Assembly (NCBI GenBank): GCA_914767715.1 | Contig: OU612068.1 | Span: 15,004,001 to 15,068,000, forward strand | Length of the DNA stretch: 64,000 nucleotides | Direction: 5' to 3' | Source of the DNA: Membranipora membranacea | Taxonomy: Eukaryota > Bryozoa > Gymnolaemata > Cheilostomatida > Membraniporidae | In this document: positions 37,901 to 50,295 of the stretch, in pieces | How positions within the stretch are numbered: the stretch's first letter is position 1 | How the letters are laid out: each line of letters starts with the position of its first letter | Notes under the pieces: generated by a model | What the model was told of the DNA's origin: nothing | The model's input: the letters and a program-made list of their open reading frames with translations, nothing else | Database searches by the model: none | Translations under genes and position numbers: made by a program

Positions 37901-40359
37901 TCTACGGCTGCCAATTGAATATCTTTATTCTTGATATCAGTCAATGTAATAATACTGGAAGTGCCCCCACAGTTGACAAATGTGTTCTGGTTGAGTGTAT
38001 GGCGTCTCGTCACTTTACTAACACATTGGCACAAGGCTAACAGTAAATCAGGGTCAACGCAGTCTTCAAGGATAGATGTAAGAGACTGTATTCCGTTAGT
38101 TGTAGTATTGAGAAGACTCTGTCTTGAATCACTGCCATCGCATACTGCACCCAATGCTGTCACGACATCTGTTAAAACATCTGGATCAGGGTTCTTTTGA
38201 AGAACGTTTACAAGTGCTGCTATGGCTCCTTTTTGTGATATCATATCAGCATATTTTCTTTGTGAAGAGAGCACAGATAAAACCATGGACACTAGCTTGA
38301 TAATTCGGTTGGTCGGAGACTTGAGATGTTTGATAAAGGCGTCCAGTCCTCCAGCCCCCACAGTTTGTTCCATGACTTCCGGCTGCTTCATGATGTTTAT
38401 CAGGCAGCGCAGGGCTTGTGCTTTGGCTCTATCTCCTATTGAGCCTTTCACTACCTGTGAAACCAAGAAATGAACAATTAAACTGGCTGTACTGAAAATT
38501 CTGCTACAACTGATAGTTGTTATTGATTCTGGAATTTGAGTCTCCAATGAGGTTGTTTGAATTCAGAATGAGTGTAATTTCAGAGTGGGTGAGCATGTGT
38601 ATCCACAGTTTTAGTATATCAATTCATGCTGGGATTTATTACAGTTACTGCTCACATTATCAAGTTTCCCATTCTACTGCTGTACTAAGGGGCAACTCCG
38701 AATGCAGTCGATTTAGATCAAACTTGGTTTACCTACTCAAAACAATAAACCAATCAACGGTGCTGACCAATCTACTTTTGTATGTGAGAACCCTGCATTT
38801 TTGCGACTCTAAATAAAACTTACACCTTTACTAGACATATTAAAGGCATCCTACCTTGACAAGTGTTGGTATTCCTCCATTATCGTATACGTTTCGCCAG
38901 TTAAGGTTTGTCATGTCATCTTTTGTTTCTGTAAGCTTACACAAAGACTTCCCAGCACATTCAGCCTCCTCTTCCATATCTGAACTACAGAACTTGAGAA
39001 GTTTCTTCCATACTGGCAACTCTGACCGCTTCAATGATTCAAGAAACTCAAGAACATCTGTATGACCTTCCAGGCAGCAAATCTCTACCAGTCCGTGGTT
39101 TTGGGTGTTGAGGGCTTCAAGATTCCCTAATCAATTAAAGAATTCATTAAATTAAGGTGAGCAGTGTGGAATACTTGTAATAATTATCTTTACAACACAA
39201 AACTTGTAGAAAAAACATGATGTAACGGTTTCACAACTTGCGGAAAATTGAAAGATGAGAATTGCGGTCCAGCAGTCATGCATGCCTAGCCATACCCAAA
39301 AAACCTCACTATAAAGTCACCAGACTTGTGATTGCGGTATTTTCATAAATAAGTCACCACGCATTTAAAACCACTTATGAACCATTTTGAAGGCACAACC
39401 TGTGTGATCAATCGATACACTTACAAGTCACTTTCTATGGCCAACAAAAATGAAAAAAAAAAGATTCAGATTAAGCTGCGTCTTCATCTAATAGCCCGGT
39501 TTTTTTTAGGTTTGTGGTATGTTTGATCAGGGTCAGAAATGTACCCCAAATCCCAGACACTATAGCGGAGCCCTCAATTTAACTGAAGCGACCTGTATCA
39601 TATCAACTCATAAAAAAATCCATGAGGATCGATACTAGATTACATGAGCAGAGAAAGCCCGCTGTATCCTACCTCCAAGCTCTATGATGACTTGTATGGT
39701 CTCAATGTTAGACATGCCGGCTCTGATGGCCACCATGAGCGGCGTCTCCTTTAACTCATCCTGTGTCTCAAACTCCAACTGCTCTTCGCTGGCCTTTATA
39801 AACTTCTCCACCGACTTGAAGTATCCTAGCGAAGGGATTATTACACAATAAACTTTTTGTTGTAGTTGTAGCTCAGTGGGATACTGATAAAAATTAAAGC
39901 ACCTACAGTAGAGACCAGACTGGCTCTGGCTCCGCGACATTAATAGTTAACTCTAGCTTTCTGTCAAAGGCTACAGTTGACTTTTCATAAAAACTTTGCA
40001 TGTTTCAATCATTATTAGAACGCTGCATACCTTTTCTTGCCGCTTGATGAATGTGAGCCCATCCTTGTTCATCAACCTCATTCATTCTCCTTCTTGCTAC
40101 AGCTTCACTGTTTTGGACCTGCTTAGTAAGTCTTGTATTCACTACAGTCGTTCTCGCCCTGAAATAATCTTACATTTATTTGAAGCACCAATGCAAGATC
40201 ACGGCAGACAACATAATTATCTTTTCTGAACCAGAATGCCATGTTAGGAATAAGAACATTAAAAGTCGTGAAAAAATTTGGAACTGAGTTGAATTATTCA
40301 ACACAAATCACTTACGCTGCTTTAAAAGTTCTGATTTTTGAGTTGACAAGCAGCGCCAT
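34938..40359 (-). CDS. ANKAR: Ankyrin and armadillo repeat-containing protein
   Basis: Scaffold-type repeat protein of unknown biochemical role. Exons, minus strand: 40359-40316, 40158-40031, 39825-39673, 39126-38855, 38454-37353, 37169-36916, 35945-35789, 35451-35304 and 35064-34938. Phases agree and give 794 residues. About residues 38-125 are ankyrin-like: DEQGWAHIHQAARKGYFKSV, KETPLMVAIRAG, GNLEALNTQNHGLVEICCLE. From about 160 to the end there is a run of armadillo repeats, e.g. NGGIPTLVK, ALRCLINIMKQPEV, KTAGALWALAGDDGE, SAIRSIRHLCVG, AADCIARLAH and SAIALAYLSFN. It ends with a basic KEWKHYKKVGGLPPIQ tail. The large 1,102-base exon carries most of the armadillo domain. It is much shorter than the vertebrate protein (about 1,400 residues), with fewer ankyrin repeats. 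An additional upstream exon cannot be excluded because the first exon codes only 14 residues. Confidence 0.88.
36800..36880. repeat. Fragment of the small inverted-repeat family
   Basis: Contains ctagatccca and atccaaatgcaggcaaattg, the modules shared with 57641-57750 and 13707-13850. It is intronic in ANKAR. A smaller piece is at about 38685-38735. Confidence 0.4.
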
Positions 40360-41984
40360 ATTGGCTCTTGTCGCTGACAGCCAAGACTAGTGAATATGCT
40401 TTTATTTGTGTATAGCAAACTATGCATCACGATAATATAAGGACTTATGAATCAGCAGCGAAGGCCTCTGATGAGCAATGAGAAGGCCTTGTTTGGGGAT
40501 TAGACGACAAAGTATCAGTCGATGATCTGAAATTAGTTATCATTTTCAAACCAACATCCTTGTCTACAAATTATTACTAATTATCACCTGAAGCCAAATT
40601 ATAAATCAATATCAAAGAAAATCTGCATCCCCAGGAGGGTGAGCATGCTGCCGTATATGTTAGAATCTTACCTTCAAAATTCTCACAATTTGTTTCTAAC
40701 CGGCTGAGAGTTTGAGAGTGTTTTGGGTGCTGTATCAGAGCAGTAAAATTATACAAGTTCCAGCTAACTGCCCAAAAGAATAATGTCCTCAATCAGTCCC
40801 ACTTGATAATCGCTATCTGGCAACAACTTATGACGATGAACTTTTTAATACCCTGATAAGTAACACAATCCCATCAGAATCATTTACAATGAATTTAGTT
40901 TCTAAATGTCAAGATCGGTTATTTCGTGTTCATTGGATTACAGGTCGTAACTACGGCTAAAACTGCAGTGCTTTTGTAAGCACTCATTTAATCTATTAGA
41001 AGTTTAATGAACTATTGTAACAAATAGTGGCGTGATAGCCTTTCTGGATAAATCCCCTTTGGTACAGTCATGAAAATGTTTTGATTCAATTATATAGCTA
41101 TAGATTTAATTTGCTCTTACCTGGTGGTTTGCAAGATTTTTCACTTACCATACAGAGAAAACGTTTCAACTGGCGGCAGCCAATATGGCAAATGCCATAA
41201 ATGTACTTCAAATGGCAATGTGGAGAATGATTGTTAAAGTTTTAATAATGATGATATGTACAGTTTTATTTCTTTCCATAGTGATAAAGATTTTCATTAA
41301 ACATTTTTCCTGTTACACAAAGGCTTTTGACATATTATTATTGATTTTTCCAAGTTAAATAGGAAATTAAAATGAGATCACTGCTTCAGTCAGCGTTTGT
41401 CGACACATCATTCACATTCACATTCACAGTAGGGAGTGTCAAATCCAGTTTAAAAGCCACAGCGGACTTTACAATATTTAGTCCACTTTTGTAACTCATG
41501 TAAAAATTTAACTTTATATATATATATAAGCCATTTGATAATAAAGCTTTTACCGGTAAGTAAATGTTTGCTATGCAGCCAGGATAAATTTTAGTCACTC
41601 TGTCTAAAGCCGGTTTAGAGAGAAAATGTGGCATATTCTTCTGCAGTTTTCTCTCACCAAGGAGTTAACTCCTTGCTCTCACTCAACTTTGACAATACTC
41701 ATGTGTTAAATGTTGATGTTAGTAACAGAGGAATCCGAAAATTAAATAGTTTGTAAAACGAAGAAAGTTTGCATTATACCCAATGTCGATCAGCAGAGCA
41801 GCACTATTAGTTGGCTGAGGTGATTTACAAAATTAAACAAATAGTAATAATGATAAATTGATGAAACTACACCTTTTATAAGCTATATATATATGTGTAA
41901 TTTTAAGCCAAAGTCACATCACATCTCAAGAAGTAAACATATATAGAGGCCAGATTATCCATCCTCATAGTTAAAATGATGCTG
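40360..41984. other. Intergenic spacer upstream of ANKAR and downstream of the glycoprotein gene
   Basis: No exon supported. Contains a (TA)n run at about 41515-41528 and the perfect 18-bp palindrome at 41658-41675. The ANKAR promoter should lie just above 40360. Confidence 0.4.
41658..41675. repeat. Perfect palindrome caaggagttaactccttg
   Basis: 18 bases, self-complementary. Shares CAAGGAGT/ACTCCTTG arms with 22171-22192 and 57241-57261. Confidence 0.85.
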
Positions 41985-44900
41985 TCAGTTGAGATTGGTG
42001 ATTGTGAGGTCATTTTGAGCAGGCACTGGTCCTTTTAATGCAGGCAGGTTTCCTCTCAGTGTTGGTAGTTGTCCTCCCTCAGTGATACGCGTAGATCTGA
42101 TGTCTTGCCACTGAGTAGCCCGAGGTGGCTGAATACTCTCAGTGATTTCTGTCTCTTCCTCTAGGTCATCTGGTAGTGGTGAGGTCTCTCTCAATTTCCT
42201 GTATTAAAATTATAGGCATGTACGCAATGTCTCAACTTGTGTTTGGCAAATTGAAGATTTTAAATAGTTTATGGCAGCCACTAAAAAAAGTAACTGGATA
42301 TGCATGCAACATCTTTTAGAAATTAGCCAGATTTGACAGATGTGTCTGGTAAAGTTTTCCAATGATTCCAATGGTGATATTGTACCTTGCATAATTTTGC
42401 TCAATAAGTGGATAATTGCCAAAACACTACCAGCAAATTGGAGGAAAGCCGAAAACATGCGAAACAAACTAATATATCACCTGTATAAGAATACATCTCA
42501 TTAAAGTGAGACTGTTTTTTCAATATTGCTGCCGCTTGGGAAACTGGCCTACAATATGTACAGATCTTATTTTTAAATGACCAGTTCGTATTGACCCTAA
42601 CATAGCAAATTCAATGCTCGGAGTGTGGCATTGTTTAAATAAAAAAAAAGTTTCAAAGAGGCAAAGTAAAGTTCTGAAAATATCATCCAAAATATGTGTA
42701 ACGCTGAAAAAAAATCAATCTATAGCACTATCACCACAAGCATATTTGGTATGAGTTTGAGATGATAACGCCCTAACTGTCTACGTAATTGATAGCGTTC
42801 AAAAACTTGCAATGCTTGTGGGGTTTTAACTTTCATTCAAATTTTTGTTGGGACATGTTAGGTGGTTGTGACATTTGCTGGTGCAACAGGAAGAGTGTTT
42901 TGTAGAGAATCTGAGGTCAAAGTAACATGATTGTTGTACAAACCTTGCTCTGTATCTTGTTATGAGTACACCTGCTATTATTAATGCAGCCAAACAAACC
43001 AGAATGGCTATAGGGATCCCGACTTGAATGCCTGCAAACAAAAGGAATCTGATTGAAATGCTCTAAAAATGAGCTAGCACTGTTGTTAATTAGAAAGGGT
43101 GGGATTAAACATAATGCATGTTGTTGACTGTCTGCAGGATTTAAATACAGAAGAAATCTTCACCGCTCTTCCAAATCCAAGAGTTTAATTCATTTCATTC
43201 ATTAAATTTCTATATTGCCTAATCGGGGGGGGGGGGGGGGTTGTTAGAAGACTACTGGGTAAATGCTGATGTGCTATAGTGAATGAAGTATAAGTGAGAA
43301 TATGAGTATATTATGAATGATGGATCTAATGCATCTGAAGCACATTGTACCTATTTTATCCTCGCTAATTTCTTGCTGTCTGTTCTGGTTCCGTAAACTC
43401 TTATCAACTTGAGTATCTGACAAATTTAGGGTTTGAGTATGTATAGTATTTGAGTTGGTTGCTGATTGTGTTGTAGTTGTCGTGGTTGTTGTGGGTGTTG
43501 TAGTTGTCGTGGTTGTTGTGGGTGTTGTAGTTGTTGTGGGTGCTGTAGTTGTTGTAGTTGATGTGGATGTTGATGGAGTGACAAGATCTGGGTCCAAACA
43601 AACTGAGTCACTTCTACAGTTTGGTTTAGATCCACACATATCTCTTGGTAGGCCTGGTATGTCAACATCTGTAATGTAAAATCATCATATTTTTATGTCT
43701 ATTTCTCGTTACGGATTTGATCGTACTCCTAATATTCTAATAATCTAATAATCTAATAATCTAATAATATTTACCACCTTTATCTGCTTATCTGTCTTTT
43801 TTCCTCCTACATTTGCCCTAATTTCTTAGTCTTTATACAAAACATCCTATCTGGATGATATTTTCTCCCAAATAAAGAGTGTAATAATTATAATTCTCAT
43901 ATGCTGTATACATGTAGGACAACTCCACTTGTCTGGGCCATCGATTCCTACACCAATGTCATTTTCCAACTCCATTTTACCATGTTAGCAAGGGGATCTC
44001 TCAACTAGGTATTTTGTTCCTGAATAGTTCACTCGGAAGGTATAGTTTCATCAGAAAACCCTCTAGTGGAACATCTGGTAGAACAACTACAATAATGAAT
44101 AGCTTAAAAAAACAACCACAGTCACCTTCCAGTGTATTTTTTGGATGGATGGAGAGGATGGAGAATATATTCTTAGGATTCAGGTGTATTTCATGCCGAG
44201 AGGTACAAATTGAGCGCCAACTACTAAAGTATATCCCTCCCAATATGATACTGATATTTACATCCGTGTTTATAAACTGAGCAATAAAGGCAAATTATGG
44301 ATAACTCAATTTGAGATTAACTGTGAATCAGAAGATTAATAATCTTATAAATCCAATCAGGGAGAATGGAATTCCATTCTCCCTGATCCAATAGATCTTG
44401 TGGTTAGCATGATTAATTGACAGCCTGAGCTTCATGGTTCTGTTTGACAGCACAGGCTCACCATAGTACTAAAACCACTGGTAAGAACCAGAACCTTGTC
44501 TCTATGTGCTGATAACCACGTTCTCTCTTCTCTAAACATATACATACTAAACTATACTAAACTATATTTAAAAATGAAAACCATGAAAATATTCACTTCT
44601 GATTTTATCACACTGAAAGTAACCTATATGGATAATTGCCTCATGGTGTTGATATGAATGAAATAAAGTGTGACTTAGTAGCGTACTTAGTGTAACAAAG
44701 ACCAAGCTGCAGTGGGATAATGTATGTATTTGTGAGTAGATGCCAACATATTGCAAGTGCACAAAAAATACTTGTGATACTTACAAATCTTAAGAAAGAA
44801 ACACGTCGATATGGCTAGTGCGTCGTTTCTACAAACATGCCAAAAACAGTACACAGCACAGTGACAGTGACATATATCTTCAAAACATATTGCTAGGGGT

Positions 44901-47900
44901 AAAATTTGACTAATATTGTACCTATGACTGCTTCTCTTTTACCCACCAACGGTTGCAACAAAAACACTGTAACCATGTGAAAGCTAGCAAAAGCAACACA
45001 CCTCTATGTAACAGTCACTTATTTGAATTATATCTAACCAGGATTGAAAAAGAATATTTTAGATGGGATTTGAATAGAACAGCTCTCATTGCCAACTTCC
45101 AAACCTCAGGTCAGTAACATCAATGAACTAAAGGTTTAGTTCGTGGAGAGGTATACACCCGAGGGTGCTGGGTGCAGGAACAATCAACAATGAAAGCTCC
45201 CCCAGTGGGACTCGAACCCACAACTCCTGCGGCACTAATCGCCTGGCAGTGAATAGCAAGCACGCTAACCGATTACGCCATCTCACCATCCCCAGAAAAG
45301 AATGGGTCGATGGCGCTAATTAGATAGCCCGCTATTCACTACTCGGAGTTGTGTTCTCTCATCCCACAGCACATTCCAACCCACCATTGCCACACTATGA
45401 AACACAGCGTACGTGTTAGGGTTATTGGCCTTACATGGCCCATTGCTGGGACCGGGTAACATAGTTCTAATTTCTAACCATATACAGTAGCGGATTGTTT
45501 ACATAAAAAATTATAAAGAGCCCTGTCACATTAAACGCTCTCAGCAATACCAGTTCTTTATCCTGCTATGTATCTGCCTTAGTGTATTGAAAATCCTTTT
45601 TGGCATAAAAAACCGAGGCAAGTTAACGGTATTCCAACAGTTAGTATAAGTATTTCTACTGCACGTAAAATGAGACCTCACCGCCCTGGGAAATTTTCAA
45701 ATATGACACCGTTTTTAAACATTTTAATATGTTGATGGCAATACAATTCAAAGCAATACCGGTAAACTAAGCCGTATCTCAATGGCCCCATTTTTATCTC
45801 AACAACATAAATGGGGCCGCTGAGACAAGACTAGGTAACTATGTATCACTGTCACCTGTTTTGAGGAGAGGCCTGCAAGCAGACCACATTAGTTCCCAAA
45901 TCATGCTCTGTTGGTGTCCACCACAGCTTGTGTACACGATTGTTACCACTCTCAGTCCTGTTATAGAAAAAATCTCCATCCACTGGTCCAAAATAGGTCA
46001 GGCGGGCATCGCTACAACATGGAATAAACTTGTGTAAAAGTGGCTAATGTGTGCTTGTGTAATGTGTGGTTGTGTAAAAGTGGCTAATATGTGGTTGATT
46101 TCTAGTACAAATGTAAAAATCATCATCTTATCTGAAGCGGAAAGAGTTATCCTTTCTTGGGTACAGGCACTGGGACCCAAAGTACTCATGCCGCACCATC
46201 TACCAGTGCCCGACGGATGTTGAAGAGGCAGAGGGGGTTCTTTTTACTGCGTGTGGGGTGTGCAAACACACAGTGGACCTCTGGTATTTTTATTCCCGCT
46301 ACGCAAGGACCTGGCTAGGATGAATGGTGTGCCAGTATCAAATCAGTAATGACTACCGGCGCTGAGAATTGAACCTAAATGCAAAGAAAATAATTGTCAC
46401 TCTATGATTCACCAAAGGAGTACTCCTTATTCACTATGATGACCACAATTTTCTGATTCTGCAGTAGTTTTGTTTTACTGCAACTGGGCTTTGTGCGCTT
46501 GTGCAGCTCTAATCGAGCTGATCTCCACAAAAAACAGTCTGTTGAGACATAATCACAAGGATTAGTATGGCATGGGCTGATTCGGTTAAAATTTTCTACT
46601 GACTTTTCTGTCTGAGATCTTTAAAACCATAATCAACATGGCCTAGAGAGACTGGCACTCCATAGCTATATTTAGCCTTATCTCATATTAAAACTCACAC
46701 TCCTCGTGTCGTTAATCCGATGTCATCGACCTCAAGAGCTGATGTCTGACAAAACTTTCTCTTTATCTCATGGTATAAAGTCACATATTCAAAACCTCCA
46801 TAGTAATTCCACTCTAATCCTGAGGGGAAACAAGGCGAACTCTTAATCACTGATACTGTGAAGTGTAGATATGTTTCCCTCTTTGAGTTGTTACTCGACT
46901 GCCCTTCATACTGTAAAACTTTGACACCGATGAGATAGTTTCCCTCAGGTACATTGGCACCAGCTACTGATAATTCACAGTTCTAAAAACATATAAATTA
47001 TTGAGTCAATGCAAAAAACACGGTCAAAAATGTTAAGATCATTCTTGATGACTGGACCATCAGGTTTGCCAAGTTCCTCAACTGAAATATGGCCCAGATG
47101 TGTGTGAGCAAGGTGTGAGTGTGGTGTGAAGTTCGCTACTGTATTATTCTATTTCTGTATCTCAACATATTTTTTTTTAATTGTTGCATTGAAGCCTCTA
47201 TCAATACTTTTGAGTGGTAGGTAGCAGAAGGTCAGGTATCCATCGATCGATCGATATAAAAAGAACTGGCAGGTAAACCTAATTGATCTCTGGCCGTCAC
47301 TCCAAAGGTAAAAAATTTTACCTCTTTTAGAGCGAATAGAGAGCGTGTTTCATTACATACATCTCCACATTGCTCTGAGGTTGGCCAATCACACAGCACA
47401 TATCCGAACCTGTTAGCATCCACAGCTACAAGCAAAATAATCTTAATTATACCATATTTACTGCATCTTAATTTACAAATGTTTGTGCCAAGGAATTTCC
47501 TAGCCCTGTCGCGCGGCAAACATATAATATTTAACATTATTAACCTGCTTAAGGACAGACAACTCAAAGTGAAAGCAAAATAATAATATTGTTTCATATG
47601 TGATATCCACATTACTACATTCCAAACATAACCATCTAAAATCTACTTGGTGATTATCTTCAATTATATAAATAAAACTAAGATACATGTATCCAACTAT
47701 TTAATAATGATGATCTATCTTCTCTTCAACCAGAGAGCATAGACATATGGTCTCTGATACAACTGTAACTGTAATGTCATGTGGCCAACAGTTATTATCA
47801 GGAAGAAGATAAAGACTAAATCAGATCAGTTCTCTGATAACGAAAAAAGCAGGTTTTGCTTCTTGTATGTTTTGTTATCATCAATTTATCATTCTTCATT

Positions 47901-50295
47901 CTTATCATTCTTCTTTGCACCTGACCGAAATTACTTCAATCTCTGTTTGACAAACTCATAATCACAATGTCTCGTAACCGATGTATAGTAACGCAGAAGC
48001 CGTGCAATATGGATGAATGGATGAATTTATTACAATCACTGACAAACAAGCCGTGAAAAAACATAGAAAAATCAGGTCTCCGTGGAAAAAGTTAAAAAGT
48101 ATATATTTTAGCGTGAGAATCAGATGTCGTAAAAAAAGCAGTCTTGGCTCCAAGCACCTCTATACTTCATGGTGCGGTAACGTAACGTCCTGATGGGCAA
48201 TATATATATAGTGTTAGTCACATACCTCCTATTCTTGTTGTTTGGTTACAGTCTGGATTCAGACTAGTTATTGGAGAAGCAAACGCATGTGGAGGGTTAG
48301 CTGTGCTACCATCATTGTTCTTTTCCGAGAAGGATATGAGAGTCGATAATTTCCATTCCTTACTATTTAGTTTACTGGACGGGTCACTACTAACTGAGCC
48401 TTTGAAGCTAAAAGATAATGCAGATGCTCAGTGAAAAAAATATCTGAAATCTATCAATGGCTGTGAAAATTAAGAAATACAAATACAAAACAATAGTCTC
48501 TTTGAAGTTAGACATTTTTTAATTTTTCAGATTATGTGCACACATTCGCTGTTACTCCTTGATTCAAGTAACCTCAAATTTTACCAAGTTAATGCATGTT
48601 TGTTTCCGGGAAACTTGAGGGATATACTAACCTTATGATCTCTTGATATGACTCATTCCCTCCATAATTTCTCAGGAAATGACCCTCTACTTGTAACTGA
48701 CTGTCACGGACTATACAGTCAAAGTTTGTCTCATTCCCAAGAGACAAACTGGTAATAGTTATTGGTAGTATAGAGAATTTGGCTTTTTTGGGATGGCCAC
48801 CACAAAGCAAATCTGGATTATCAAATATGTCAACTTTCCAAACCAATCTTGTCTTTAAAATCACCTGATGGAAATATATAAGTACACACATTATAAGTAC
48901 ACACATTATAAGTACACACATTATAAGTACACACATTCGTCACACATAAGAACAATGCATGAGGTATGAAAGGTGCATCAAAAAGCTATCTGCCTTGTTC
49001 TCTTTATAATCAAATTAGTTTAGCATTCAGGGAACCACACCGTCACTACCCAAGGTAATTAAGCTGCTAATAATATATTATATTACTTATGAATTTAATG
49101 GAAACTTTTAATGTTGCTTGTGGAAATCGCAATCAAATGTTTCTCATATTATCAGCAGCTTACACTTAAACGTACTGTAAAAAAATCCGTCTAGTATGGG
49201 TTTTGCTGCCATTAAGAAAATCGAGAGAAGAATGTAGAATAGCATAAACAGAAGGGGTATCAACAAAACTTTTATTTTGGGCAAAACTCAGTCTACTGAC
49301 GATTTATTGATCAGCGTTTAGGACGCAGCCAAGCCAATGAAGCAAAATCTATTTTTCTTTGGCAATTTTTCTAAACTCTCCATAAAAGTACAAAGTACCA
49401 ACAAGTCGGGAATTTAAGATTACTTCACCTAATCATGTAAGTAATATAGTATATTTGTGAATAATATAATGATAATATTTCTGAGCCTTTACAATAATAT
49501 TGTTCCATTGTTCCATTGTTCCATTGTTTCTTAATCAGCTGACAAAAATGAACATACATGGTTTTGAAGCAGCATGGTAAAATCATTATAAAGGGTCACG
49601 GATTTTTTTCTCAGGCTGGCTGATTACATCTCATCCTCATATCTCACTAAAATAAGTCCGTCTGTACTTAGAATTTGTGGAATTTTCACTCTGATCTGCT
49701 CATAATTTGTGAGCGTGTAAAAATGTTGTCTTTTTATGATACTCTGCACGTTGCTTTGCCAACAAGGTAATAATTTGACGCAGTTATTAATGTAATTATT
49801 AGTGAACAGCTTGAAGCCATCTCATACAAACATTCTGAACTCAAAGTAACTTTCATTTCAAGGCACACTAATATTATTTTATCGGTGATACAGGTCATCG
49901 AAGTAACACACAGCACATTTAACAACTTTAACAAAAACTGCATGCTTAATTGAACCACTAATATCTGAGCCCATACCAATACATGCACCCCACACCAAAA
50001 CAAGGTCCCCATATCACCAATACAAGGTCCCCATACCAATACAAGGTCCCCATATCACCAATACATGGTCCCTATACCAATACACAATCTGTTATTCTTC
50101 ACTCTTATCACGGCCCAACAAAAACCGACTTTGAGGCTTTGAAATAGCCCACACCTACCTTCCTCATAAAATACTTACAAAGGTGCGGTTATCATTGAAT
50201 GAATCCCATGTTAATGTTCCAGCCAAGTAGTTCAGCCCTGCAGCATTTCCCACAAAAACAGCCAGAAAGAAGGTTCCCAGGAACGCTCGGCTCAT
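41985..50295 (-). CDS. Type I membrane glycoprotein of an uncharacterised extracellular family
   Basis: Function unknown. Exons, minus strand: 50295-50179, 48864-48632, 48407-48226, 47425-47322, 46982-46699, 46011-45856, 44828-44785, 43668-43351, 43031-42944 and 42198-41985. Phases close exactly and give 579 residues. Residues 1-20 form a signal peptide (MSRAFLGTFFLAVFVGNAAG). The ectodomain starts LNYLAGTLTWDSF and has N-glycosylation sequons and spaced Cys (NPDLLCGG, VLCDWPTSEQCGDVC, SPCFPSG, VVCLQASPQN). I recall a similar layout (TLTW start, a CxW...ECGxxC block) in uncharacterised cnidarian, sponge and mollusc proteins. A Thr-rich stalk lies in the exon 43668-43351, then one membrane helix, IGIPIAILVCLAALIIAGVL-like, with RYRAR as stop-transfer. 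The cytoplasmic tail is about 75 residues, acidic then Pro-rich. The 44-base exon was placed from splice sites and phase only. It could be an adhesion or recognition receptor; that is inference. Confidence 0.72.
42330..42800. mobile_element. Diverged relative of the foldback element
   Basis: Shares with 23115-23800, in the same order: attgtaccttgca, ataattgccaaaac, cacctgtata followed by cattaaag, ttgctgccgc, gtattgaccct, ttcaatgctc and a gctgaaaaa stretch. The right arm appears missing. It lies in the intron between the membrane-helix and tail exons. Confidence 0.55.
43205..43220 (+). repeat. Poly-G run
   Basis: Homopolymer in an intron of the glycoprotein gene. Length may be unreliable. 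Confidence 0.6.
43470..43570 (-). repeat. Coding microsatellite for the Thr-rich stalk
   Basis: Imperfect triplet array (ACA/ACT/ACC on the minus strand, with scattered GCA and CCC) encoding runs such as TTTTTPTTTTTTTTPT in the glycoprotein's juxtamembrane stalk. Such stalks are commonly O-glycosylated. Array length may vary between individuals. Confidence 0.8.
44356..44387. repeat. Perfect 32-bp palindrome
   Basis: atcagggagaatggaattcc continues to its own reverse complement with no spacer. Intronic in the glycoprotein gene. Confidence 0.9.
45143..45294 (-). repeat. tRNA-derived SINE, fullest copy
   Basis: Read on the minus strand it begins ggggatggtgagatggcgta, with an A-box-like tggcgtaatcggttagcgtg and a B-box gtgggttcgagtcccac (plus-strand 45205-45221). 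A tRNA-unrelated part follows: gggggagctttcattg ... cagcaccctcgggtgtatac. Partial copies are at 14093-14172 and 15191-15236. The spacing between the boxes is longer than in most tRNAs, as in tRNAs with a long variable arm, but no acceptor stem closes, so it is not a tRNA gene. Confidence 0.75.
46210..46330. repeat. Old dispersed repeat, relative of 5190-5330
   Basis: agggggttctttttactgcg, then cagtggacctctggtattt and a degenerate cgctacgcaaggacctggc match the pattern at 5190-5330. It lies in an intron of the glycoprotein gene. Confidence 0.45.
48879..48941. repeat. Tandem repeat, unit about 15 bases, four copies
   Basis: Repeats of ataagtacacacatt, in the intron before the glycoprotein's second exon. 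The minus-strand frame reading (MCVLI)n is produced by it. Confidence 0.85.
49975..50090. repeat. Tandem repeat based on ccaatacaaggtccccata
   Basis: Alternating units, with and without a tcacc insertion, in the first intron of the glycoprotein gene. Confidence 0.7.

Noticed and set aside
43455-43679. Plus-strand Val-rich frame
   Set aside because: Antisense shadow of the Thr-coding stalk microsatellite.
45143-45294. Functional tRNA gene
   Set aside because: A and B boxes are present, but no acceptor stem closes and partial copies share non-tRNA sequence, so it is a SINE.
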